64,000 nt of DNA from Streptomyces sp. Alt3 (GTDB lineage: Bacteria > Actinomycetota > Actinomycetes > Streptomycetales > Streptomycetaceae). The translations under genes were made by a program, and so were the position numbers. Below are positions 37,664-46,761 of the stretch, piece after piece. The DNA lies in the NCBI RefSeq assembly GCF_030719215.1, contig NZ_CP120983.1, positions 1,488,001 to 1,552,000 of the forward strand. The letters are read 5' to 3'. A model generated the notes under the pieces. That model was not told the DNA's origin and searched no databases. It saw nothing but the letters and a program-made list of their open reading frames with translations. How positions within the stretch are numbered: the stretch's first letter is position 1; every line of letters begins with the position of its first letter.

Positions 37664-38953
37664 ATGTGCGTCGAAGCCCTCCCCCCGCCGTCCGGCAGGC
37701 TGACCCGCCGCGGCATCCTGGCCGGCGCCGCCGCGCTCGCCGGGACAGTGGCCGCGGCCGCTCCGGCGGTGTCCGCGGACCGTGACGCGGCCCCGGCCCG
37801 GACCGCCCCGGGCGCCGCCGAGCGGGCCGCCGGCCTCGTCATCCGGGGCGGCACCCTGCTCGACCCGGCGACCGGCGAGGTCACCGAGAACGCCGTCGTC
37901 GTCATCCGGGACGGGACGGTGCGCGCGGCGGGCCCGCGGGGATCCGTGAGCGTGCCGGACGGAGCCGAGGTCCTGGAGGCGCACGGCCGCTGGGTCCTGC
38001 CCGGCCTGGTGGACGCGCACATCCACCTGAGCACGGCAGCCGAGGCCCGTGACGCCGTCCGCCAGGGGGCGACCAGCGCGCGCAGCGGATCCACGTCGTT
38101 CTACCAGGACATCGCCGTACGCGAACTCGCCCGGCACAGCCCGGATCTCGCGCCCCGGCTGACCGCCGCGGGCGTCTTCGTCACCCCGGACCTCGGCGAG
38201 ACCGTGCTCGCCGACCCGGACCTCACCCCGCTCGCCCGGCTGAAGGACGGCGTCCGCTCGGCCGAGGCGCTGCGCCGCGTGGTCGAGGTGAACATCGCCA
38301 GGGGCGCGGACGTGATCAAGACGCGGGTCAACGAGCGCGCCGGACTGCCCGAGCAGGACCCGCTCACCCAGGTGTACTCGCACGAGCAGCTCTCCGAGAT
38401 CGTCACCGCGGCCCGGCGCAGGGGGAAGGGCGTGCTCTGCCACAGCTACAGCGAGCAGGGCTGCCACGACGCCGTCACCGCCGGCATCCGCTCCCTGGAG
38501 CACGGCGCGTTCGTCGGGGAGCGCACCCTGGCCGAAATGCGCCGCAGGGGTACGTACTTCACGCCCACGCTCACCGCCATCGCCGGCCTGGCCCAGTCAT
38601 CCGACCCGGTCCTCGCGGAGCGGGGGCGCACCTACCTCCCGGTGCTGAAGCGCGCGGTCCTCGCGGCACACGAACTCGGGGTCCCGCTCGCCGCGGGGAC
38701 CGACTCCTCGGGCGGCACGGTGCGTCCGATCGGCCGTGAGGTGGAACTGATGCGCGCCGCCGGGCTGCCCGCGCTCGACGCGATCCGCACCGCCACGACC
38801 GGCGCGGCCCGCCTCCTCGGGCTGGAGCGCACGGTGGGCCGTCTCGCGCGAGGTTTCGCGGGCGACGCGGTCCTCCTCGACGGGGACCCGCTGGCCGACG
38901 TCTCCGTCCTCACGCGGCCGGTACGGGTGGTCAGGGCCGGCATCGCCCTCTGA
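37664..38953 (+). CDS. Tat-exported amidohydrolase (imidazolonepropionase/prolidase-like)
   Basis: A 429-residue metal-dependent hydrolase. The signal RLTRRGILAGAAALAGTVAA carries the twin arginine. The body is a composite-domain amidohydrolase: LVIRGGTLLDPATGEVTENA, VLPGLVDAHIHL with the first metal pair, VIKTRV with the likely bridging lysine, CHSYS and LEHGAF for the next histidines, and AGTDSSGG for the metal Asp. GDAVLLDGDPLADVSVL closes the small beta domain. Family members cleave cyclic amides or Xaa-Pro peptides; the substrate is open. It is the first gene downstream of the GntR-controlled promoter. Confidence 0.88.
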   Translation: MCVEALPPPSGRLTRRGILAGAAALAGTVAAAAPAVSADRDAAPARTAPGAAERAAGLVIRGGTLLDPATGEVTENAVVVIRDGTVRAAGPRGSVSVPDGAEVLEAHGRWVLPGLVDAHIHLSTAAEARDAVRQGATSARSGSTSFYQDIAVRELARHSPDLAPRLTAAGVFVTPDLGETVLADPDLTPLARLKDGVRSAEALRRVVEVNIARGADVIKTRVNERAGLPEQDPLTQVYSHEQLSEIVTAARRRGKGVLCHSYSEQGCHDAVTAGIRSLEHGAFVGERTLAEMRRRGTYFTPTLTAIAGLAQSSDPVLAERGRTYLPVLKRAVLAAHELGVPLAAGTDSSGGTVRPIGREVELMRAAGLPALDAIRTATTGAARLLGLERTVGRLARGFAGDAVLLDGDPLADVSVLTRPVRVVRAGIAL

Positions 38954-39020
38954 ACCACCGGCCCCGCACGGCCCGTCCTCGATTCCTCCCCCACCGCGCC
39001 GACCCGCAGCAGGAGTTCCC

Positions 39021-40385
39021 ATGCAGCCGTCATCGCCCTCTCCCGGCACCTTCTCCCGACGCTCCGTCCTGGCGGGCGCCGTCGCCGTCGCCGGCACCAC
39101 GGCCGCCGTGGCACCGGCCCCCCGGGCGGAGGCCGCACCGGCCGCGCCCGTGTCAGCCGCGTCGGGCGACGGGCAGCCGCACACCGGCCCTGTCGTCTTC
39201 CGCGACGTACGCCCGCTCGGCGCCCCGGACGCCACGGACCTCGTGGTCGTCGACGGCCGTGTGTCGCGCGGCCCCGCGCCCCGCGGCGCGAAAGTCGTCG
39301 AGGGTGGTGGCAGGATCGCGCTGCCGTCCCTCGTGGACGCGCACATCCACCCCGACAAGACCACCTGGGGCGGGTCCTGGGTCTCGCGACGCCCCGCGAG
39401 CGGGATCGCCGACTACGTCGCCCAGGACGTGGACCTGTTCCACAGCCAGCACAGGTCCGTCGCGGAACGCGCGTACGGACTGATGAGCCACGCCGTCACC
39501 CGCGGCACCCGGGCGATGCGCGCCCACGCCGACGTGGCCCCGGCCTACGACCTGGCCGGGGTCGAGGGCCTGGCGGAAGCCCGCAAGCGGCTGCGCCACG
39601 CCCTGGACGTCCAGATCGTGGCCTTCCCGCAGCACGGCGTCATCCGCACACCCGGCACCGCCGAGCTCCTGGAGGAGGCCGCGCGCAGCGGTGCCGTGGA
39701 CATGATCGGCGGCATCGACCCCGGCGGTTTCGACCAGGCGCCTGAGGAACAGCTGGACCTGGTCTTCGGGATCGCGGACCGCCACGGCATCGGCGTGGAC
39801 ATCCACCTTCACGACCGGGGAGCGAAGGGAATCGACGCGATGCGCGGCATCATCGACCGCACCCGCGCCCTGTCCCTGCACGGCAAGGTCACCGTCAGCC
39901 ACGTCTTCTGCCTGCCCGGCCTGGAGGACGGCGAACTCGACTCCGTGGCCGCCGAACTGGGCGATCTGGACATCGCGCTCACCACGGTGGCCCCGTCCGA
40001 CTCGCTGGTGCTGCCGATCGCGCGGCTGCGCGAGCACGGCGTCCGGGTCGGGCTGGGTTCCGACGGCGTACGCGACTCCTGGAGCCCGTTCGGCAACGCC
40101 GACATGCTGCATCGCGCGCATCTGCTCGGATGGGTCACGGACGTCCGCCTCGACGAGGAGCTGACGGACTGTTACCAGGTCGCGGCCCACGGGGGCGCGG
40201 ACGTCATGGGCCTCGCACACGCCGACCTCCGGCCCGGCGCCCCGGCCGACTTCGTGCTCGTGCGGGGCGAATGCCTGCCTCAGGTCGTCGTCGACATGCC
40301 ACGCCGCGACCTGGTCGTGCACGGAGGGGTCGTCGTCGCGCGTGACGGGGAGTTCGTCGCCGGGGACGGCCGCCCGGGCAGGTAG
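39021..40385 (+). CDS. Tat-exported cytosine deaminase-like amidohydrolase
   Basis: A 454-residue enzyme with a twin-arginine signal (FSRRSVLAGAVAVAGTTAAV). The deaminase-type motifs are LVDAHIHPDKT, VAFPQHGV, GVDIHLHDRG, TVSHVFCL and GLGSDGVRDSWSPFGNADML, the series found in CodA and isoguanine/creatinine-deaminase-like proteins. An exported member is unusual since CodA is cytosolic. It lies 67 bases after the first amidohydrolase and probably shares its transcript, so both should respond to the same ligand. A heterocyclic amide or N-acyl compound outside the cell is a reasonable guess for the substrate. Confidence 0.87.
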   Translation: MQPSSPSPGTFSRRSVLAGAVAVAGTTAAVAPAPRAEAAPAAPVSAASGDGQPHTGPVVFRDVRPLGAPDATDLVVVDGRVSRGPAPRGAKVVEGGGRIALPSLVDAHIHPDKTTWGGSWVSRRPASGIADYVAQDVDLFHSQHRSVAERAYGLMSHAVTRGTRAMRAHADVAPAYDLAGVEGLAEARKRLRHALDVQIVAFPQHGVIRTPGTAELLEEAARSGAVDMIGGIDPGGFDQAPEEQLDLVFGIADRHGIGVDIHLHDRGAKGIDAMRGIIDRTRALSLHGKVTVSHVFCLPGLEDGELDSVAAELGDLDIALTTVAPSDSLVLPIARLREHGVRVGLGSDGVRDSWSPFGNADMLHRAHLLGWVTDVRLDEELTDCYQVAAHGGADVMGLAHADLRPGAPADFVLVRGECLPQVVVDMPRRDLVVHGGVVVARDGEFVAGDGRPGR

Positions 40386-40433
40386 CTCCGCGCGGCGCGT
40401 CCTTCGGCCGCCCGCGTCCGGTACCGGTCCAGC

Positions 40434-40463
40434 GATGGCCCTCCGCCCCGGCGGAGGGCCATC
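40434..40463 (+). terminator. perfect 14-bp hairpin terminator after the amidohydrolases
   Basis: GATGGCCCTCCGCC (40434-40447) pairs with GGCGGAGGGCCATC (40450-40463); the innermost pairs will open to make a loop. ACCCTTT follows. It ends the amidohydrolase operon and insulates the TetR promoter. Confidence 0.8.
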
Positions 40464-40531
40464 ACCCTTTCACGAGCCGCCCCGGACGCTCCGGACCGCG
40501 ACGCCGGAGTGGTCCGGGTCACATGGAACGC

Positions 40532-40565
40532 CTGACCGATCGGTCAGGACTGACCGATCGGTCAG
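40532..40565 (+). promoter_or_regulatory. two tandem 16-bp palindromic TetR operators over a leaderless promoter
   Basis: CTGACCGATCGGTCAG occurs perfectly twice, at 40532-40547 and 40550-40565, centres 18 bases apart. A -10 box TACGGT (40567-40572) lies next to the second copy and is followed by six bases and the tetR ATG at 40579. The second operator fills the -35/-10 spacer and the first covers the -35 region, so a pair of dimers would block the promoter fully. TGACCGATCGGTCA-type sites are common for TetR proteins. Confidence 0.85.
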
Positions 40566-40578
40566 CTACGGTGGACCC

Positions 40579-41127
40579 ATGCCACGTCCGCCCTCCGCGA
40601 TGCGTCGTCAGATCCTGGACTCCGCACTGCGTCTGTTCGCCGAGCACGGCTTCAAGGGGACCTCGCTGCACGACATCGCAGTCGAGGCGCACTGCTCGAA
40701 GGCGTCCCTGCTCTACCACTTCGCGGGCAAGGACGCGATCCTCGCCGAACTGCTGACACCGCCGGCCGAGAGCCTGGCCGCCATGAACGAGCAACTGGCG
40801 ACCCTGGACGGCGACCGGGCCGTCGAACCGGCCGTGACGGGCTTCGTCGGCCTCGCGATGCGCTTCCGCCTGGAAGTCAAGATCATCTTCGCCGAGCTGC
40901 CGGACATGCTCGACCATCCGGCGCTGGCCGTCATCCCCACGGCCGTCGACCAGCTCGCGGACGCGCTCGCGGGCCGTTCGCGCGAGCCGCGGGCACGCGT
41001 CGGGGCACAGATGGTGATCGGCGGCGTGGCTGTCACGGTCGCCTCCGACGTGGATGTCGAACCCGACTCGATGCGTACCGAATTGGTCCAGGGAGCGCTG
41101 AGGACCCTCGGGCATCGGACCAGCTGA
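40579..41127 (+). CDS. TetR-family repressor of the MMPL exporter
   Basis: A 182-residue regulator. The helix-turn-helix is FAEHGFKGTSLHDIAVEAHC with SKASLLYHFAGKDAILAELL. The C-terminal ligand domain is diverse and gives no clue. No Shine-Dalgarno precedes the ATG, in keeping with a leaderless message. It lies 40 bases before the MMPL gene on the same strand behind doubled operators, so it very likely represses itself and the exporter until a lipid-like or toxic ligand binds. Confidence 0.93.
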   Translation: MPRPPSAMRRQILDSALRLFAEHGFKGTSLHDIAVEAHCSKASLLYHFAGKDAILAELLTPPAESLAAMNEQLATLDGDRAVEPAVTGFVGLAMRFRLEVKIIFAELPDMLDHPALAVIPTAVDQLADALAGRSREPRARVGAQMVIGGVAVTVASDVDVEPDSMRTELVQGALRTLGHRTS

Positions 41128-41167
41128 CAGAAGTCGTCCAGACCGAAGAGAAAGACGCCTCTTTCGC

Positions 41168-43345
41168 ATGGCAATCCTGCTGTACCGGCTCGGCCGGCTG
41201 TCCTTCCGGCGCCGAGGGCGTGTCCTCGCCCTCTGGCTTCTGCTGCTCGCACTGCTCGGAGGCGGCGCCGCCGCCTTCAGCGGACCCACCACCAGCAAGT
41301 TCTCGATACCCGGCACCGAGTCGCAGAAGGCGCTGGACTCACTCGCCCGTGAGTTCCCGCAGGCGAGCGGCGCGACGGGGAGCATGGTCCTCGCGGCGCC
41401 CGAGGGCGCGAAGCTCACGCCCCAGGCCGTGGCTCCCGTGATCGAGGAGGCCTCGAAGGTCCCGGGTGTCCTCGCGGCCGTCGACCCGTTCGTGTCCAAG
41501 GCCGTCTCGCAGGACGGCCGTTACGCCCTCGTCCAGGTGCAGTTCGACTCGGGTGTCGACGGCATCACCGACAGCCAGCGGGAGGCGTTCTCGAAGGCCG
41601 GAGAGTCCGTCCCGGACCTGCGCGTCGAACACGGCGGCGAGATCATGCGGGGCGTTCCCGAGGTCGGCTCGACCGAGGTCATCGGTGTCGCGGTCGCCGC
41701 CCTCGTGCTGGTCCTGACCTTCGGCTCCCTCGTGGCAGCCGGCATGACCCTGCTGAACGCCCTGGTCGGCGTGGCGGCCGGCATGGCCGGACTCTTCGCC
41801 CTGAGCAGCACGGTGGAACTGACCAGCACCGCGCCCATCCTGGCGCTCATGCTGGGCCTGGCCGTCGGCATCGACTACGCCCTGTTCATCATGTCCCGCT
41901 ATCGCCACTACCTCGCCGAGGGCATGGACGGCGAGGAGGCAGCGGGCCGGGCGGCCGGCACCGCGGGTTCGGCCGTCGTCTTCGCGGGTGCCACCGTCGT
42001 CATCGCCCTGGCCGGGCTCACGGTCGCCGGTGTCCCCTTCCTGACGGTGATGGGCCTGGCCGCCGCGGCGACGGTCGCGCTCGCCGTCCTGGTGTCGCTC
42101 ACCCTGCTGCCGGCCGTCCTCGGATTCGCGGGCGACCGCGTCCTCCCCCGCAAGCACCGCACGAAGGCCCGGGCACAGGACCAAGCTTCCGCTCCCGACG
42201 GGGGCGGAACGGCCTTCGGCTTCCGCTGGGGCCGGATCGTGGCGCGGCTGCGCGTCCCCGTCCTCATCCTCGGGGTGGCCGGTCTCGGCGCCCTCGCGCT
42301 GCCGGTGCAGGACATGCGCCTCGCACTGCCCGACGCGAGCACCGAGGCGGTCGGTTCGCCCAACCGCGAGGCGTACGACCTGACCACCGAGGGCTTCGGC
42401 GAGGGCTTCAACGGCAGGCTGGTCGCCGTCGTGTCCGGCGACACCCCGGAGGCGACGGGCGCGGCGGCCGAGGAGACCGCGAAGATCGTCATGGGCACCG
42501 ACGGGGTGCTGGCCGTGGCCGCCCCGCAGATGAACGAGGCGGGCACCACCGCCCTCCTCGCCGTGATCCCCGAGACCGGTCCCACCGACGCCACGACCGA
42601 GAACACCGTCAACGACATCCGTGACCGGGTGAAGAGCGTCAAGGGCGCGGCGATCTCGCTGACCGGTGCGACCGCGGTCGGCATCGACGTCTCCGAGAAG
42701 CTCGCCGGCGCGCTGCCGGTCTATCTCCTGCTGGTGGTCGGGCTGTCGGTCCTGCTGCTGATGCTCGTCTTCCGGTCGGTCCTGGTACCCCTCAAGGCCG
42801 CGCTGGGATTCCTGCTCACCATCGGCGCGACGTTCGGGATCACCGTCGCCATCTTCCAGGAGGGCCATCTCGCCTCGTGGGTCGGCCTCGACACGCCGGG
42901 ACCGCTGGTCAGCTTCCTGCCCATCCTCCTGATCGGCATCCTCTTCGGGCTGGCCATGGACTACGAGGTCTTCCTCGTCTCGCGCATGCGGGAGGACTTC
43001 GTCCACGGCGCCGACGCCCGGGAGTCCGTCATCAGCGGTGTCGGTCACAACGCACGTGTGGTGACGGCCGCCGCAGTGATCATGACCGCGGTCTTCGGCG
43101 GCTTCGTCCTCATGCCCGATCCGATCATCAAGTCCATCGGATTCGCCCTGGCGATCGGCGTCCTCGTCGACGCCTTCGTCGTCCGCATGGCGATCGTTCC
43201 GGCGGTCATGCACCTTCTGGGGCGCGCCGCCTGGTGGCTGCCGCGCCCGGTCGACCGGATCCTGCCCGACCTCGACATCGAGGGCGAGCGGCTGCAGCGC
43301 GAGATTCCGGTGCAGCGGGAGCCCGCGGAGCTCGTGAAGACCTGA
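41168..43345 (+). CDS. MMPL-family RND transporter
   Basis: A 725-residue membrane protein with about 12 spans in two halves. Each half has one span, an extracytoplasmic domain, then five spans. The family marks are GLAVGIDYALFIMSRYRHYL in the first half and ILFGLAMDYEVFLVSRMRED in the second, carrying the Asp-Tyr pair of the proton relay, and DAFVVRMAIVPAVMHLLGRA AWWLPR at the end. MMPL proteins export lipids or hydrophobic compounds using the proton gradient. It forms an operon with tetR and ends at a strong hairpin. Confidence 0.94.
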   Translation: MAILLYRLGRLSFRRRGRVLALWLLLLALLGGGAAAFSGPTTSKFSIPGTESQKALDSLAREFPQASGATGSMVLAAPEGAKLTPQAVAPVIEEASKVPGVLAAVDPFVSKAVSQDGRYALVQVQFDSGVDGITDSQREAFSKAGESVPDLRVEHGGEIMRGVPEVGSTEVIGVAVAALVLVLTFGSLVAAGMTLLNALVGVAAGMAGLFALSSTVELTSTAPILALMLGLAVGIDYALFIMSRYRHYLAEGMDGEEAAGRAAGTAGSAVVFAGATVVIALAGLTVAGVPFLTVMGLAAAATVALAVLVSLTLLPAVLGFAGDRVLPRKHRTKARAQDQASAPDGGGTAFGFRWGRIVARLRVPVLILGVAGLGALALPVQDMRLALPDASTEAVGSPNREAYDLTTEGFGEGFNGRLVAVVSGDTPEATGAAAEETAKIVMGTDGVLAVAAPQMNEAGTTALLAVIPETGPTDATTENTVNDIRDRVKSVKGAAISLTGATAVGIDVSEKLAGALPVYLLLVVGLSVLLLMLVFRSVLVPLKAALGFLLTIGATFGITVAIFQEGHLASWVGLDTPGPLVSFLPILLIGILFGLAMDYEVFLVSRMREDFVHGADARESVISGVGHNARVVTAAAVIMTAVFGGFVLMPDPIIKSIGFALAIGVLVDAFVVRMAIVPAVMHLLGRAAWWLPRPVDRILPDLDIEGERLQREIPVQREPAELVKT

Positions 43346-43367
43346 TCACGCCGGTCTCCGGCACGTC

Positions 43368-43413
43368 GAAGCCCCCGGTTCCCCACGTTCTCACGCGGGG
43401 AACCGGGGGCTTC
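43368..43413. terminator. 17-bp perfect hairpin between convergent MMPL and msrB genes
   Basis: GAAGCCCCCGGTTCCCC (43368-43384) pairs with GGGGAACCGGGGGCTTC (43397-43413) around a 12-base loop. It can serve both strands, as terminators between convergent genes often do. Confidence 0.9.
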
Positions 43414-43461
43414 GCCCTGGTGTGCGGCTCGCTGCCGCGGCCGGGCGCGTGCCCGTCCGCG

Positions 43462-43869
43462 TCAGCTCTCGTCCGGCGCCAGCGTCAGCGAGATGGAGTT
43501 GATGCAGTAACGCTGGTCCGTGGGCGTGGCGTAACCCTCACCCTCGAACACGTGTCCGAGATGCGAGCCGCAGCGGGCGCAGCGCACCTCGGTGCGCGCC
43601 ATGCCGAGGCTGTCGTCCCGGAGCAGTTCGACGGCGTCGGTGTCCTTCGGGTCGTAGAAGGACGGCCAGCCGCAGTGCGACTCGAATTTGGTGTCGGAGC
43701 GGAACAGCTCCGCCTGACAGGCACGGCAGGAGTAGACCCCCGCCGTCTTGGTGTCGGTGTACTCACCGACGAACGCTGGCTCGGTGCCGGCCTTGCGCAG
43801 CACCGCGTACTCGGCGGGCGTCAGCTCGGCCCGCCATTGCTCGTCCGGCTTCTCGACGTCGTACGACAC
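43462..43869 (-). CDS. msrB: peptide-methionine (R)-S-oxide reductase
   Basis: A 135-residue enzyme starting MSYDVEKPDEQWRAEL from GTG. The structural zinc cysteines are C48, C51, C97 and C100. The catalytic cysteine is C122 in RYCINSISL, and C66 is in SHCGWPSF. It reduces methionine-R-sulfoxide in proteins, with thioredoxin as reductant. It follows murC by only 10 bases on the same strand, so the two are probably co-transcribed. Confidence 0.96.
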   Translation of the reverse strand: MSYDVEKPDEQWRAELTPAEYAVLRKAGTEPAFVGEYTDTKTAGVYSCRACQAELFRSDTKFESHCGWPSFYDPKDTDAVELLRDDSLGMARTEVRCARCGSHLGHVFEGEGYATPTDQRYCINSISLTLAPDES

Positions 43870-43879
43870 GGTGGCTCCC

Positions 43880-45274
43880 TCAGCTCGACAGGTGGTCCAG
43901 GATCTGCGGGCCGAGGTCGGTGACATCGCCCGCTCCCATGGTGAGAACCAGATCACCGGGCTTCGCCATTCCCGCGACGGCCGCGGGGACATCGGCCTTG
44001 TCGTGGACGGCCGTGACGTCGGCGCCCGCGGCCTTCGCGGCGTCGATGATCAGTGCGCTCGTGACGCCCGGGACCGGGTCCTCCCTGGCCGGGTAGATGT
44101 CCAGGACGAGCGAGGCGTCGGCGAGGGCGAGAGCCTGGCCCATCTCCGTGCCGAGCTCCTGGGTGCGGGAGAAGAGGTGGGGCTGGAAGACGACCAGCAG
44201 GCGGGCGTCCGTCGCCGCGCCGCGCATGGCCTCCAGGTCGGCGGTCATCTCCGTGGGGTGGTGCGCGTAGGAGTCGATGACCTGGACGCCGGCCGCCTCG
44301 CCCTTGAGCTGGAGGCGGCGCTTGACCCCGGTGTACTTGCCGATGGCGGAGGCCAGATTGTGCGCCGGGATACCGAGTGCGACACCGGCTGCGAGCGCGG
44401 CGACCGCGTTGTGCGCGTAGTGGCGGCCGGGCACGGAGACCGTGAAGGTGAGGAACTTCCCGTTGAGGACGACCGTGACCTCGCTGGTCAGTCCGCGCGG
44501 GGTGACCTTGTGCACGCGGACGTCCGCACCCTCGGACTCGCCGTAGGTGACGACGGTGAGGGAGGAGCCCTCACGGACCCGGCGGGTCAGCTCCACGGCA
44601 CCGGGCTGGTCGGCGGCGACGACCAGGGTGCCGCCGGGGACGACCTTGCCGACGAACGTCTCGAAGGACTCGTAGATCTCGTCCATCGACGCGTAGTTCG
44701 CGTGGTGGTCCAGCTCGACGTTGAGGACGATCGCGACCTCGGGAGCGTACTTCTGGAAGCTGCGGTCGCTCTCGTCGGCCTCGGCGACGAAGATGTCGCC
44801 GCCGCCGTGCGTGGCGTTGGTCCCGGGGCCCTCCAGGTCGCCGCCGATGGCGTACGAGGGGTCGAGGGCGAGCTCCGACAGGGCCACGGCCAGCATCGAC
44901 GTGGTGGTGGTCTTCCCGTGCGTTCCGGCGACCGCGATGGAGCGCAGGCCGTCCATCAGGGAGGCCAGCGCGTCGGAACGGTGCACGACGGGGATGTCCA
45001 GCTCGGCGGCACGGACCAGCTCGGGGTTGTCGGCGCGGATGGCACTGGAGACGACCACCGAGGTCGCGTCGTCGGCCAGGTGCCCGGCGGCGTGCCCGAT
45101 GTGGACGGTCGCGCCCAGCGCGCGCAGGGCGTCCGCGGTGGCGGACTCCCTGGCGTCGCTGCCCGCCACCTTCGCGCCGCGCTGGGCGAGGATCTTCGCG
45201 ATGCCCGACATTCCGGCGCCGCCGATGCCGATGAAGTGCGGCCGTTCCAGAGCGGCAGGAATACCGGGTGCCAT
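43880..45274 (-). CDS. murC: UDP-N-acetylmuramate--L-alanine ligase
   Basis: A 464-residue Mur ligase of standard length. The N-terminal UDP-binding fold has FIGIGGAGMSGIAKIL; the ATP site is VAGTHGKTTTTSML; EADESDRSF and NVELDHHANY are central metal and substrate segments; DSYAHHPTEM and FQPHLFSRT mark the C-terminal domain. It adds L-Ala to UDP-MurNAc in the cytosol, an essential peptidoglycan step. ATG follows GGGAGAG. It stands outside the dcw cluster, as is usual in Streptomyces. Confidence 0.97.
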   Translation of the reverse strand: MAPGIPAALERPHFIGIGGAGMSGIAKILAQRGAKVAGSDARESATADALRALGATVHIGHAAGHLADDATSVVVSSAIRADNPELVRAAELDIPVVHRSDALASLMDGLRSIAVAGTHGKTTTTSMLAVALSELALDPSYAIGGDLEGPGTNATHGGGDIFVAEADESDRSFQKYAPEVAIVLNVELDHHANYASMDEIYESFETFVGKVVPGGTLVVAADQPGAVELTRRVREGSSLTVVTYGESEGADVRVHKVTPRGLTSEVTVVLNGKFLTFTVSVPGRHYAHNAVAALAAGVALGIPAHNLASAIGKYTGVKRRLQLKGEAAGVQVIDSYAHHPTEMTADLEAMRGAATDARLLVVFQPHLFSRTQELGTEMGQALALADASLVLDIYPAREDPVPGVTSALIIDAAKAAGADVTAVHDKADVPAAVAGMAKPGDLVLTMGAGDVTDLGPQILDHLSS

Positions 45275-45317
45275 ACGTGTCTCTCCCGAGGTGTGACGTG
45301 GGTCGGTCCGCCCCAGC

Positions 45318-45788
45318 CTATTCGCTGTGCGCGAAGAGCTTGAGCACCGGTACGCCGACCTTGTGACGGGCCCGGGACGCCCAGTCACGGTGGAAGAACT
45401 CCTCGACGTAGTGGGGTGCCGTCAGCACGATGACCTCGTCGGCCCCCGAGTCGTCGACCACGGTCTTCAGCTTGTCCAGGGGATGGTCCTCGACGACCTG
45501 TCCGACGGCCTCGGATCCCGCCTCGCGCAGCTCCCGGAGGGAGTACTCGAGCGCCATCTCGGCCGGTTCCCTGGCCTCGTCTCCCTCGGGCCGGTCCCCT
45601 TCGCGGACGGCTTCCCGGAGCTCGCCGATCGCCACGTCGTCGATCGCCCGCAGCAGTACGTCGGCCTGGTCGCTGCGGGGCTGCATCAGCACGACGAACG
45701 AGATCCGCTCCTCGCCGTGGAGGGTGGTGACGAATTCCACGTCCTCGGGGGTGAGGGGCTTCTCGATCATCAAAACGCTCGTGAACAC
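45318..45788 (-). CDS. conserved actinobacterial universal-stress-like protein
   Basis: A 156-residue protein from a GTG start (MFTSVLMIEKPLTPEDVEFV) with GGAAGG about ten bases upstream; longer frames upstream lack a ribosome site. The family is well conserved in Streptomyces (TLHGEERISFVVLMQPR, DEVIVLTAPHYVEEFFHRDW, HKVGVPVLKLFAHSE). It is often labelled indole-3-glycerol phosphate synthase, but no TrpC motif is present. The final alternating pattern resembles the nucleotide-binding strand of USP-like proteins. Function unknown. It lies 43 bases upstream of murC on the same strand. Confidence 0.75.
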   Translation of the reverse strand: MFTSVLMIEKPLTPEDVEFVTTLHGEERISFVVLMQPRSDQADVLLRAIDDVAIGELREAVREGDRPEGDEAREPAEMALEYSLRELREAGSEAVGQVVEDHPLDKLKTVVDDSGADEVIVLTAPHYVEEFFHRDWASRARHKVGVPVLKLFAHSE

Positions 45789-45928
45789 GACAGGCGCCTT
45801 CCGCTTCATCTTGTCGGCCGCGAGACCGGCCGCTGTTGCTGAAACCATCCTTCCCCGCAATTGCACGGGGTCGGCAGGACTAAGTGTGCCCACCCGGAGC
45901 TAACCGGAACGGGTAATTCCGCTAAATG

Positions 45929-46702
45929 TCAGATCTTCCCGTACCGGGTGAAGAGGAATCCCGACTCCTCCAGGAGGGAGACGAGGGCGAAACGTTCCGG
46001 CACGGAGACGGCGGGCCCGCCCGCGATGCGCTGCGCGTCTCCCGCGGTGAGCAGCGGTGACAGGGTCAGGCAGAGTTCGTCCAGCACCCCCGCCGCCACG
46101 AACTGGCCGAGCAGGCGCGGCCCGCCCTCGGTGAGCAGCCGGCCGAGGCCCCTCCGGCCGAGTTCCGCGACCGCGCGGGCCGGGTCGACGGCGGATCCGT
46201 CCCCGGCGAACACCACCTCGGCCCCCGCCTCCCGCGCCGCGTGGACCCGGTCGGAGGGTGCCGCCGATCCGGTGAGTACGAGCGTCGGCACCAGCGGCGA
46301 GACGAAGAGCGGGAGGGAGAAGTCCAGGTCCAGGCTCGCGCTGACGACCGCGACGGCCGGGGCGGGTCCCTGCCCCGCCGCCTCACGCCTGGCGGCGAAG
46401 GCCTCGCGTGCCTTCGCGGGCCGGTAACCCTCCAGGCGGACCGTCTCGGCACCGACGACGACCGCGTCGGCCAGCCCACGCAGCGTGCCGAAGACGCGCA
46501 TGTCGGAGGCGCAGGAGATGCCCTGGGAACGGCCGTCGTGCTGGGCGGCGCCGTCGAGGGTGGAGACCATGTTCGCCCGCAGCCAGGGACGCCTCGCCTC
46601 GGGATAGGCGTAGGCGTCGGCCAGCTCGTCGAGCGTCCACTCGCGGTCGGCGGCGGAGGAGGCCGGGGTGGTCGGGTCCGTCACGGGGATCAGGCGTCGC
46701 AT
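45929..46702 (-). CDS. RibD C-terminal-type pyrimidine reductase family protein
   Basis: A 257-residue dihydrofolate-reductase-fold protein. The marks are RPWLRANMVSTLDGAAQHDG near residue 40, ADAVVVGAETVRLEGY, and LLTEGGPRLLGQFVAAGVLD near 190, the RibD/DUF reductase pattern. It probably reduces a pteridine- or ribosylaminopyrimidine-like substrate with NADPH; it lacks the deaminase half of RibD and is away from riboflavin genes. CAGACT ends seven bases before the ATG and no ribosome site is seen, so it may be leaderless. Confidence 0.88.
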   Translation of the reverse strand: MRRLIPVTDPTTPASSAADREWTLDELADAYAYPEARRPWLRANMVSTLDGAAQHDGRSQGISCASDMRVFGTLRGLADAVVVGAETVRLEGYRPAKAREAFAARREAAGQGPAPAVAVVSASLDLDFSLPLFVSPLVPTLVLTGSAAPSDRVHAAREAGAEVVFAGDGSAVDPARAVAELGRRGLGRLLTEGGPRLLGQFVAAGVLDELCLTLSPLLTAGDAQRIAGGPAVSVPERFALVSLLEESGFLFTRYGKI

Positions 46703-46761
46703 GATCCGCAGTCTGGCACGGCGCGGGAGGCCTTCCGGGAGAGGCCTTAAGGTGGAGAGTT

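Noticed and set aside
45318..45788. Label as indole-3-glycerol phosphate synthase
   Set aside because: No TrpC barrel motif is present and the protein is too short; the name seems to be a propagated error.
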